Below, in pieces: positions 1 through 6,146 of a DNA stretch of 11,452 nt. Numbering within the stretch: position 1 is the stretch's first letter; each line of letters starts with the position of its first letter. The position numbers were made by a program, and so were the translations under genes. The notes beneath the pieces were generated by a model. The model saw only the letters and a list, made by a program, of their open reading frames with translations, had not been told where the DNA came from and ran no database searches. Origin of the DNA: Rhodocyclaceae bacterium (lineage in GTDB: Bacteria > Pseudomonadota > Gammaproteobacteria > Burkholderiales > Rhodocyclaceae); assembly GCA_030682595.1 (NCBI GenBank), contig JAUXNZ010000161.1:1-11452 (forward strand), written 5' to 3'.

Positions 1-74
1 CGCGTAGCTCAGCTGGTTAGAGCACCACCTTGACATGGTGGGGGTCGTTGGTTCGAGTCCAATCGCGCCTACCA
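1..74 (+). tRNA. tRNA-Val (anticodon GAC), 5' end cut by window
   Basis: The cloverleaf can be folded by eye. The D-arm GCTC/GAGC follows the acceptor strand. The anticodon stem is CCACC/GGTGG with loop TTGACAT, placing GAC at 32-34 (valine, GTC/GTT codons). The T-arm is GTTGG-TTCGAGT-CCAAT. The 3' acceptor strand CGCGCCT is followed by discriminator A71 and an encoded CCA at 72-74. The 5' acceptor strand should read AGGCGCG, but the window begins at its fourth base, so 3 nt are missing. The encoded CCA and a terminator about 40 nt downstream suggest it is the last gene of its transcript. Confidence 0.95.
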
Positions 75-111
75 AAATTCCTCAGGAAATTAGGTAGTTG
101 TAGTACAGATC

Positions 112-134
112 AAGCCGCCTTCGGGCGGTTTTTT
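112..134 (+). terminator. rho-independent terminator of the tRNA-Val transcript
   Basis: CCGCC (115-119), a TTCG tetraloop (120-123) and GGCGG (124-128) form a compact GC hairpin followed by six T residues (129-134). A112-A113 can extend the stem against the T tract. The stable tetraloop and U-run are the classical intrinsic terminator form, and its position 38 nt after the tRNA CCA end fits tRNA transcript termination. Confidence 0.9.
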
Positions 135-147
135 CGTTCACTATGAC

Positions 148-167
148 GTAACTCTGTCGTGAGTTAC
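148..167. repeat. perfect 7-bp inverted repeat (hairpin or operator)
   Basis: GTAACTC (148-154), loop TGTCGT, GAGTTAC (161-167). It lies 14 nt after the tRNA terminator U-run and has no T-tract of its own, so it is not an obvious second terminator. It could be a regulatory palindrome or a remnant of a mobile element end. No assignment is possible from sequence alone. Confidence 0.45.
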
Positions 168-471
168 CCATCGGTTCCGGTTTGGTGTTTATGACCTTCG
201 GCTCAGCGTCGATAATTGCCGTGAAGACTTGGTAGTATTGAGTGGGTGTTAAAAACGCGTACCGCATTTATGCAACCATTGCCTCCTGGCCTGCTACCTC
301 AGGGTAGATGAGTACAAACTTGTCACTTATCTGTTAAGCATGCCAAATAGTCATGGCAAGGCTGATTTGTGACATGCTGTAATTCATATATGTGTACGCT
401 ATGCATTGGCCTGAATTTTGTGTGATCATAGGCGCTGGAGCATGCAGGATAAAATCAAAGTCCGCTTCAGA

Positions 472-514
472 ACCGCAAAGTGCTCCGCGGTGTCCGGACT
501 CATAACTATATAAA
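472..514 (+). promoter_or_regulatory. putative IclR-gene promoter/operator region
   Basis: The inverted repeat ACCGC-N10-GCGGT (472-476/487-491) is directly followed by the perfect 8-bp palindrome GTCCGGAC (492-499) and then by a TATAAA -10-like hexamer (509-514). No good -35 is seen at the right distance, and a start site from this -10 would leave almost no leader before the Shine-Dalgarno at 521-527. The promoter call is therefore weak. The palindromes fit the family habit of IclR regulators binding dyad sequences at their own promoters, but this is inference. Confidence 0.25.
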
Positions 515-531
515 GAGTCGAGGAGAGAGAT

Positions 532-1305
532 TTGCCCAAGGCGGTAGTTCCATCTGTATTGAAGGGGGCGCGTTTGCTGGATCTGGTTGCGGCATCCCGC
601 AATCCCTTTTCGCTCGCGGAACTCAGCCAGCAGTTGGAACTGCCCAAGAGCAGCGTATTAAGTTTGTGCACCAGCCTGACCCAGGTCGGGCTGCTGACCC
701 GCTTTGAAGACGGCACTTATCATCTGGGTACGCACTTGGTCGATCTGGCGCATGCTTATCTGTCGCGTACCGACTTGACTCAGGAATTTGCCCGGGCATG
801 GGAGTCCCTGCATGCGATGCCGGGAGAATCAGCGGTGCTGGCTGTGCTGGACGGCACGGATGTAGTATACGTGGCTTGCCGGAACGGGAGTCAGCCGTTC
901 TCGCTGACGTACCGCATCGGCATGCGTTTGCCGGCCCATTGCACGGCCTCGGGCAAGGCATTGTTGAGCACCATGACCGATGAGCGTGTGCGTCAGTTAT
1001 ACAAGGGCAAGAAACTGGAACGCTTGACCAGCCATAGCTGTACCACGCTGAAGGCGCTGCTGGCCGACCTGGCATCCGTGCGCGCCCATGGCTATGCTGT
1101 GGATGACGAGGAAACCCGCGAAGGCATGTGTTGTCACGGGGCACCGGTATTCGATGCCACCGGGCGCCAAGCCGTGGCTGCTGTGGCCCTCAGCATGATG
1201 AAGACCGCCAATTCGTCGCGCGATGGCGGCTTGGCTGTCAAGACGGTGCATGAACTTGCCGAGTTGATGTCGCGGCGCTTGGGTATGATGTCCGACAGGA
1301 GTTGA
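532..1305 (+). CDS. IclR-family transcriptional regulator
   Basis: A 257-residue DNA-binding regulator of the usual IclR length (about 250-270). Residues 9-70 form the winged helix-turn-helix (helices around FSLAELSQQLELPKSSV, wing at FEDGTYHLG). Residues about 85-250 form the effector-binding domain, with the family landmarks YRIGMRLPAHCTASGKALL (127-145) and GYAVDDEETREGMCC (187-201), a region that binds small organic acids in relatives. The start is TTG at 532. AGGAGAG at 521-527 sits about 5 nt before it and an in-frame stop (511-513) lies just upstream, so no earlier start exists. It is encoded immediately upstream of and co-directional with the TRAP/amidase/dehydrogenase genes. It is therefore most likely their local regulator, and its ligand is probably the transported acid or a catabolite. 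Whether it represses or activates cannot be read from sequence. Confidence 0.93.
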   Translation: MPKAVVPSVLKGARLLDLVAASRNPFSLAELSQQLELPKSSVLSLCTSLTQVGLLTRFEDGTYHLGTHLVDLAHAYLSRTDLTQEFARAWESLHAMPGESAVLAVLDGTDVVYVACRNGSQPFSLTYRIGMRLPAHCTASGKALLSTMTDERVRQLYKGKKLERLTSHSCTTLKALLADLASVRAHGYAVDDEETREGMCCHGAPVFDATGRQAVAAVALSMMKTANSSRDGGLAVKTVHELAELMSRRLGMMSDRS

Positions 1306-1343
1306 AATTCGATGGTTTTGTAATAATGCCGATACGCCGGTTC

Positions 1344-1390
1344 GTCAAGCAGGATGTTGTTTTGACTCCTGTCCAGATCGAAAATCCCGT
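1344..1390 (+). promoter_or_regulatory. possible operator/promoter upstream of dctP
   Basis: The 113-nt gap between the IclR gene and dctP carries a spaced inverted repeat, GTCAA (1344-1348) and TTGAC (1362-1366). TTGACT at 1362-1367 is also a -35-like hexamer, but no good -10 lies 16-18 nt downstream (TCCCGT at 1385-1390). It is listed because a catabolic operon under an IclR regulator would be expected to be controlled here. The sequence evidence is weak. Confidence 0.2.
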
Positions 1391-1418
1391 TTTACCCACA
1401 AACCATGAGGAGAGAAGC

Positions 1419-2570
1419 ATGGAACTAGAAAAGCAAGTCAATCAACCAGCTGTCAAGGAAGAGGGGGCGGCACGCCGCAAGTTCCTCAAGGCCGCCGTCG
1501 GCGGTACCGCGGGCGCGGCGATTGCCGGTTTCCCGATGATCTCCGTCGCGCAATCCCCCATCGTCCTGAAGATGCAGGGCGCCTGGGGCGCCAAGGACGT
1601 CTTCAACGAGATGGCCGAGGAATATGTCAAGCGCGTCAATGAAATGGCCGGTGGCCGCCTGCGCATCGACTATCTGGTCGCCGGCGCGGTGGTCAAGCCC
1701 TTCGAGGTGATGGAGGCGACCTCCAAGGGGGTGATCGACGCCGGCCATCAGGTGGCGGTTTACTGGTATGGCAAGAGCAAGGTCGCTTCGCTGTTCGGTT
1801 CCGGCCCGATCACCGGCTGCGACTCCGCCCAGAACCTCGCCTGGATTCACAAGGAGGGGCAGGTCTTTTATGACGAGCTGATGAAAAAGATCGGTCTCGA
1901 CGTGGTCGGCTTCTTCGCCATGCCGATGCCGACCCAGCCGCTGGGCTGGTTCAAGAAGCCGGTCAAGTCAGCCGCCGAATTGAAGGGTTTCAAGTACCGC
2001 ACCGTCGGCCTGGCCGCCGACCTGATGAACGAACTGGGCATGAAGGTGACGCAGTTGCCCGGCGGCGAAATCGTGCCGGCGATGGAGCGCGGCGTGATCG
2101 ACGCCTTCGAGTTCAACAACCCGACTTCGGACCGCCGCTTTGGCGCCCAGGACGTGGCCAAGAACTACATGATGGGCAGCTACCACCAGGCCATGGAGTT
2201 CTTCGAGATCGTCTTCAACCGCAAGAAATACGAATCGCTGCCCAAGGATCTGCAGGCGGTGCTGAAATACGCGGCCGAGGCGGCGTCTACCTCGAACTAC
2301 GCGCTGGCGATGGACAACTACTCGAAGGATCTGCAGGAGCTCAGGACCAAGGACAAGGTCAATATCCTGCGCACCCCGAAGGACATCTTCGATGCGCAGA
2401 TCAAGGCCTGGGACACGATCGTCAATCGCCTGACCGCCGAGGATCCGTTCTTCAAGCGGGTGTGGGAATCGCAGAAGGCGTGGGCCAAGCGGGTCGGTTA
2501 CTACCACTTCTTCAACGAGGCCGACTACCGGTCGGCTTACGAGCACGTGCACGGCAAGCTCGGTTTCTAG
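1419..2570 (+). CDS. dctP: TRAP transporter solute-binding protein (DctP family, TakP-like), Tat-exported
   Basis: A 383-residue periplasmic receptor of a TRAP (tripartite ATP-independent) transporter. It captures an organic acid and delivers it to the DctQ/DctM membrane pair encoded next. The N-terminus has a twin-arginine motif ARRKFLK (18-24), a hydrophobic stretch to about residue 41 and a likely cleavage after SVA (42-44), so export is probably by Tat in folded form. The conserved Arg that contacts the ligand carboxylate in the family is probably R194 (FKYRTVG). PGGE (214-217) and AFEFNNP (229-235) match the metal/2-oxo-acid-binding region known from TakP-type proteins, which suggests a 2-oxo or 2-hydroxy monocarboxylate rather than a C4-dicarboxylate. 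The ATG at 1419 is chosen for GAGGAGAG (1407-1414) just upstream. The frame is open back to a TTG at 1302, but that start would bury the Tat motif near residue 58. The exact ligand is unknown. Confidence 0.92.
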   Translation: MELEKQVNQPAVKEEGAARRKFLKAAVGGTAGAAIAGFPMISVAQSPIVLKMQGAWGAKDVFNEMAEEYVKRVNEMAGGRLRIDYLVAGAVVKPFEVMEATSKGVIDAGHQVAVYWYGKSKVASLFGSGPITGCDSAQNLAWIHKEGQVFYDELMKKIGLDVVGFFAMPMPTQPLGWFKKPVKSAAELKGFKYRTVGLAADLMNELGMKVTQLPGGEIVPAMERGVIDAFEFNNPTSDRRFGAQDVAKNYMMGSYHQAMEFFEIVFNRKKYESLPKDLQAVLKYAAEAASTSNYALAMDNYSKDLQELRTKDKVNILRTPKDIFDAQIKAWDTIVNRLTAEDPFFKRVWESQKAWAKRVGYYHFFNEADYRSAYEHVHGKLGF

Positions 2571-2594
2571 TCGGTCGCTAGTTCGCATCAACCC

Positions 2595-2624
2595 CGGCGG
2601 GTGGCGCTCTGGCGTCCCCGCCAC
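2595..2624 (+). promoter_or_regulatory. intercistronic hairpin between dctP and dctQ
   Basis: In the 77-nt gap after dctP, GGCGGG (2596-2601) can pair with CCCGCC (2617-2622). GTGGC (2601-2605) and GCCAC (2620-2624) offer a competing fold. No U-run follows, so this is unlikely to be a full terminator. Such hairpins after solute-binding-protein genes commonly stabilise the upstream message or reduce readthrough, giving more receptor than membrane protein. That role is inferred here. Confidence 0.4.
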
Positions 2625-2647
2625 GTTTCATAAGCGAATCCATTCTT

Positions 2648-3262
2648 ATGTCCATTCAATCGCTGCTGCACGGCATCGACCAGTTGTCGAAATCGGTCGG
2701 CCATGCCTTCGCCTGGTGCATCGTCATCCTGACGTTGGGCACTTCCTATGAGGTATTTGTTCGCTATGTGTTGAACGACCCGACCGATTGGGCTTTCGAC
2801 ATGAGCTACATCCTCTATGGCGCCCTGTTCCTGATGTCGGGCGCCTATGCCCTGTCGCGCAACGCGCATGTGCGCGGCGATATCTTTTACCGGCTGATGC
2901 CGACCCGCGTCCAGGGCCGGCTCGAGTTCGTGCTCTACATCTTCTTTTTCTTCCCTGGCGTCATCGCCCTGATGTATTCGGGCTGGAGCTACGCCATGGA
3001 TTCGATGCGCATCGGCGAGGTGAGCGTCAACAGCCCGATCGGCGTGCCGATCTGGCAACTCAAGCTGATCATCCCGGCGGCGGGCGCCTTGTTGTTCCTG
3101 CAAGGGATTGCCGAGATGCTGCGCTGCATCGTCTGCATCCGCACCGGCGAATGGCCGGCGCGGCTGCACGACGTCGAGGAAATGGAAACGGCGATACTGC
3201 ATCAAGCCGAGGACGAGAAACGACTGGAACGCGAAGCGGCGCTGTTGGGAGAAAATAAATGA
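2648..3262 (+). CDS. dctQ: TRAP transporter small permease subunit (DctQ family)
   Basis: A 204-residue inner-membrane protein with four predicted helices at about 18-38, 50-70, 92-112 and 136-156. The stretch YEVFVRYVLNDPTDWAFD (34-51), and the later HVRGDIFY (74-81), carry the DctQ pattern of an aromatic-RY motif, a tryptophan at the start of helix 2 and HVR after it. It pairs with DctM to form the TRAP membrane complex. It is longer than many DctQ proteins because of a charged C-terminal tail (about 169-204, rich in E/K/R) that looks like a soluble, possibly coiled-coil helix. The Shine-Dalgarno before ATG 2648 is weak (only AAGCGAA-like bases), so translation may be modest. Its stop codon overlaps the dctM start as ATGA (3259-3262), indicating translational coupling. 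Confidence 0.9.
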   Translation: MSIQSLLHGIDQLSKSVGHAFAWCIVILTLGTSYEVFVRYVLNDPTDWAFDMSYILYGALFLMSGAYALSRNAHVRGDIFYRLMPTRVQGRLEFVLYIFFFFPGVIALMYSGWSYAMDSMRIGEVSVNSPIGVPIWQLKLIIPAAGALLFLQGIAEMLRCIVCIRTGEWPARLHDVEEMETAILHQAEDEKRLEREAALLGENK

Positions 3263-4608
3263 CGGACCCGCAAATTGCCCTGCTGATGCTGGGTTCGTTC
3301 GTCTTCGTCATCCTGCTCGGCTTTCCGATCGCCTTCACGCTGATGGCGATGGGCGTCGGCTTCGGTTATTACGCCTACTTCCAGCCCGACCAAGCCTTCT
3401 TCGACAGCCGGGTGTTCTACCTGCTGACACAGAATACCTTCAGCGTCATGAACAACGACGTGCTGGTGTCGATCCCCCTGTTCCTCTTCATGGGGTACAT
3501 CGTCGAACGGGCGAACATCCTCGACCGTCTCTTCCTCAGTCTGCAGCTCGCGTTTCGCGCAGTACCCGGCGCGATGGCTGTCGCTGCCCTGATCACCTGC
3601 GCGCTGTTTGCCACCGCCACCGGTATTGTCGGCGCCGTGGTGACGCTGATGGGGCTGCTCGCCCTGCCGGCCATGCTCAAGGCCGGTTACGACCAGAAGC
3701 TCTCGACTGGCGTGATCGCCGCCGGCGGCACCCTGGGCATCCTCATCCCGCCCTCGATCATGCTGATTGTGTATGGGGCGACCTCGGCGGTTTCGGTGGT
3801 CAAGCTCTACGCGGCGGCGCTGATTCCCGGCATGTTGCTGGCCGGCCTGTACATGATCTATGTGGTGACGCGGGTGGTGATCAATCCATCCCTGGCGCCA
3901 AAGCTGCCGCCCGAGGCGTACAAGGACGTCTCCTGGGCTCAGGTGTTCGTGTTGCTGGCCAAGGCCTTCATGCCGCTGGCGGTGCTGATCATGTCGGTAC
4001 TGGGCGCCATTTTGTTCGGCCTGGCCACGCCGAGCGAAGCGGCTGCGATCGGTGCGCTGGGCGGCACGCTGCTGGCGGCGGCCTATCGCGCCCTGACCTG
4101 GGGTCGCCTCAAGGAGGCGGTATTCCTGACGGCGCGCACCACGGCCATGGTCTGCTGGCTGTTTGTCGGCTCCTGGACCTTCTCGTCGGTGTTCTCCTAC
4201 CTTGGCGGCGAAGGGTTGATCAAGGATTTCGTGATGAGCCTGGACCTGAACACGATCACCTTCCTGCTGCTCACCCAGCTGATCATCTTCATCCTCGGCT
4301 GGCCGCTGGAGTGGAGCGAGATCATCATCATCTTCGTGCCGATCTTCCTGCCGCTCCTGGCGCACTTCAACGTCGATCCGATGTTCTTCGGCATCCTGAT
4401 CGCCCTCAACCTGCAGACCTCGTTTTTGACTCCACCCATGGCGATGTCAGCCTTCTACCTGAAAGGCGTGGCGCCCAAGCACATTCAGTTGGCGACTATT
4501 TTCAAGGGCTGCCTGCCATTCCTGAGCCTGGTGTTCGTCGCCATGGCAGCAGTCTATGTGTTCCCGCAACTGGTTTACTGGCTGCCGGATCTGCTCTATG
4601 GCAATTGA
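3259..4608 (+). CDS. dctM: TRAP transporter large permease subunit (DctM family)
   Basis: A 449-residue, very hydrophobic protein of standard DctM length with about a dozen membrane segments. It is the transport-catalysing subunit of the TRAP system and normally uses a sodium gradient. Family landmarks are VLVSIPLFLFMGYIVERANI (about 72-91), the long small-residue segment ATATGIVGAVVTLMGLLALP (about 117-136) ending in MLKAGYD, GGTLGILIPPSIMLIVYGA (about 157-175), and a second-half repeat with FGLATPSEAAAIGALGG. It starts inside the dctQ stop codon (ATGA overlap) with GGAGA at 3248-3252 as ribosome-binding site. Its 3' end overlaps or abuts the amidase start by a few nucleotides, which ties transport and hydrolysis into one message. 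Confidence 0.94.
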   Translation: MTDPQIALLMLGSFVFVILLGFPIAFTLMAMGVGFGYYAYFQPDQAFFDSRVFYLLTQNTFSVMNNDVLVSIPLFLFMGYIVERANILDRLFLSLQLAFRAVPGAMAVAALITCALFATATGIVGAVVTLMGLLALPAMLKAGYDQKLSTGVIAAGGTLGILIPPSIMLIVYGATSAVSVVKLYAAALIPGMLLAGLYMIYVVTRVVINPSLAPKLPPEAYKDVSWAQVFVLLAKAFMPLAVLIMSVLGAILFGLATPSEAAAIGALGGTLLAAAYRALTWGRLKEAVFLTARTTAMVCWLFVGSWTFSSVFSYLGGEGLIKDFVMSLDLNTITFLLLTQLIIFILGWPLEWSEIIIIFVPIFLPLLAHFNVDPMFFGILIALNLQTSFLTPPMAMSAFYLKGVAPKHIQLATIFKGCLPFLSLVFVAMAAVYVFPQLVYWLPDLLYGN

Positions 4609-5935
4609 CATGACGCAACTGAACTGGCTTTCCGCGCGGCAGGCGGCCCAGGGCATCCGGGACGGCCTGTTCTCTTCCGAAGACCTGGTGCAAGCCTGTA
4701 TCAAACAGATCGAGGCGCGCGAAGCGGAAGTGCAGGCCTGGGCCTATTTCGATCCGGACCATGCCCTGGCGCAGGCGCGCAGAGCCGACGAGTGGCGGGC
4801 TGCCGGCAAGCCGCTCGGCTCGCTGCACGGGGTGCCGGTCGGCATCAAGGACATCATCGACACCGGCGACATGCCAACCGAGGATGGCACGCCGCTCCAT
4901 GCGGGGCGCATGCCCTGGCACGACGCCAAGGTCGTTGAACTGCTGCGCGCCGCCGGTGCGGTCATCATGGGCAAGACGGTGACCACCGAACTGGCGACCT
5001 ATGCACCGGGGAAGACCCGCAACCCGCACAATCCGGAGCACACGCCGGGGGGTTCGTCGAGCGGTTCCGCGGCGGCGGTGGCCGCCGGCATGGTGCCGCT
5101 GGCGCTGGGCACGCAGACCAATGGCTCGACGATCCGGCCGGCCGCCTTTTGCGGCGTGTTCGGCTTCAAGCCGACGCGTGGCCTGATCTCCTGCCAGGGC
5201 ATCCTGCGCCAGTCGGAGCATCTCGACCAACCGGGTTGCTTTGCCCGCAGCGTCGCGGACATCGCCCTGCTGGGCGAGGTGCTGGCGACCTACGACGCCG
5301 ACGCGCCGGGCATGCAGCCGCGCGCCAGATTGCCCCTGCTGCAAGTTTGCGAAGCGGCGCCGCCGATGCCGCCCAAGCTGGCGTTGATCAAGACGCCGTG
5401 GTGGTTGGAACAGGACGCCGACGCGCGGGAAGGTTTTGGCGAGCTGGTCGAGCATCTGGGCGAGCAGGTCGGCGAATTTGTACTGCCGGAGTCCGCCGCC
5501 AAGGCGCTCGACTGGCACAAGACCGTCATGGAGGCGGATCTCGCGGCCAACTACGCGACTGAATACGCGCGTGGCGCCGACCAGCTGTCGGCCACGCTGC
5601 GCGAGCAACTGGAGCGCGGGCGTGCCACCACGGCGGTTGATTACCTGCAGGCACTGGCGCGCATTCCCGTGGTGACCGAGGGGCTCGACGAGGTGTTCGA
5701 TCGTTATGACGCTATCCTGACTCCGGCGGTGCCCGGCGCGGCGCCGCACGGCCTGGATGCGACGGGTAGCCCGCTGTTCTGCACGCTGTGGACCTTCTGC
5801 GGCATGCCGGCGATCAGCCTGCCCCTGTTGCAGGCGGGCAATGGTTTGCCGGTGGGCGTGCAACTGGTCGGCCGGGTCGGCGATGACGCGCGACTGCTGC
5901 GTACCGCGCGCTGGTTGGTTGAAACACTCGGCTAA
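4598..5935 (+). CDS. amidase-signature family hydrolase
   Basis: A 445-residue amidase-signature (AS) enzyme, a family that hydrolyses a carboxamide to acid plus ammonia through a Ser-cisSer-Lys triad. By family spacing the triad is Lys84 (GVPVGIKD), Ser153 (GGSSSGS) and Ser177 (TQTNGSTIRPAAFCG). The 69- and 24-residue intervals match characterised members, so the enzyme should be active. The nucleophile motif is the GS-x-IR variant, common in small-molecule amidases, rather than GGSIR of GatA. It is probably not GatA: there is no gatB or gatC beside it, and it sits in a transporter operon. ATG 4598 overlaps the end of dctM by 11 nt. ATG 4610 (four codons later, just after the dctM stop) is an equally possible start, and neither has a strong Shine-Dalgarno. 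The substrate is unknown and is inferred to be what the TRAP system imports or a product of it. Confidence 0.9.
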   Translation: MAIDMTQLNWLSARQAAQGIRDGLFSSEDLVQACIKQIEAREAEVQAWAYFDPDHALAQARRADEWRAAGKPLGSLHGVPVGIKDIIDTGDMPTEDGTPLHAGRMPWHDAKVVELLRAAGAVIMGKTVTTELATYAPGKTRNPHNPEHTPGGSSSGSAAAVAAGMVPLALGTQTNGSTIRPAAFCGVFGFKPTRGLISCQGILRQSEHLDQPGCFARSVADIALLGEVLATYDADAPGMQPRARLPLLQVCEAAPPMPPKLALIKTPWWLEQDADAREGFGELVEHLGEQVGEFVLPESAAKALDWHKTVMEADLAANYATEYARGADQLSATLREQLERGRATTAVDYLQALARIPVVTEGLDEVFDRYDAILTPAVPGAAPHGLDATGSPLFCTLWTFCGMPAISLPLLQAGNGLPVGVQLVGRVGDDARLLRTARWLVETLG

Positions 5936-5963
5936 CGAGACACAAGAAAGAGGGGATGCGTTC

Positions 5964-6131
5964 ATGAATATCAAACTGGTAATGGGCCTGGTCGGCCTGG
6001 TCGCACTGCTGGCATTTCTGGCCCCGCCGCTGCTCAAGCTCAAGAGTCTTCCGCTGACCCTGGTGGTGCTGATTGGCGTGGCGATGGCGGCCTACGAATT
6101 CATCGAGCACGTCAGCGGCAAAGAAGAATGA
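5964..6131 (+). CDS. small two-helix membrane protein of unknown function
   Basis: A 55-residue protein I do not recognise. It begins MNIKLVMGLVGLVALLAFLA and has two hydrophobic stretches (about 4-21 and 30-46) joined by a short loop containing PP (21-22) and lysines (25, 27), with a charged tail ending SGKEE. The likely topology is a helical hairpin in the inner membrane. The AGAGGGG at 5949-5955 lies 8 nt before the ATG, a good ribosome-binding site, and the gene fits neatly between the amidase stop (28 nt upstream) and the dehydrogenase start (15 nt downstream). That makes it a real operon member and not a chance frame. Possible roles are an accessory to the TRAP permease or a membrane anchor for a neighbouring enzyme, but nothing in the sequence decides this. 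Confidence 0.75.
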   Translation: MNIKLVMGLVGLVALLAFLAPPLLKLKSLPLTLVVLIGVAMAAYEFIEHVSGKEE

Positions 6132-6146
6132 GACGGAGGCAGCGAA

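Larger units (their letters stand above)
135..531. other. AT-rich gene-poor spacer between tRNA-Val terminator and IclR gene
   Basis: I see no convincing gene in this stretch. It is clearly lower in GC than the flanking genes (about 38-40% by count at 301-420, against roughly 60% or more in the catabolic genes). It holds small inverted repeats: GTAACTC/GAGTTAC (148-154/161-167), CTACC/GGTAG (294-298/303-307), TGCCA/TGGCA (341-345/354-358) and, next to the IclR gene, ACCGC/GCGGT and GTCCGGAC. A 61-codon minus-strand reading frame (267 to 82) has an AGGAGG at 282-287, but 14 nt from the ATG, and it runs through the tRNA terminator, so I do not call it. The stretch probably contains the IclR promoter, and it may be a scar of past integration at the tRNA. 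That last point is inference only. Confidence 0.6.

Noticed and set aside
82..267. 61-codon minus-strand reading frame antisense to the tRNA downstream region
   Set aside because: It reads through the tRNA terminator hairpin, its AGGAGG lies 14 nt from the ATG with a three-codon frame (MVA) in between, and the sequence matches no family I know.
1302..1418. 39-residue N-terminal extension of DctP starting at a TTG overlapping the IclR stop
   Set aside because: The ATG at 1419 has a strong ribosome-binding site, and the extension would place the Tat motif near residue 58, too far in for a signal peptide.
3202..4365. 387-codon antisense frame under dctM
   Set aside because: H/Q/R/D-rich shadow of a GC-rich gene with no domain features.
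3108..4613. Long alternative plus-strand frame (501 codons) over dctQ/dctM
   Set aside because: Composition is rich in R/A/G/H/P and typical of an out-of-frame reading of GC-rich DNA. dctQ and dctM explain the region fully.
4502..6043. 513-codon antisense frame under the amidase
   Set aside because: Low-complexity R/A/G composition. The sense strand encodes an intact amidase with its full catalytic triad.
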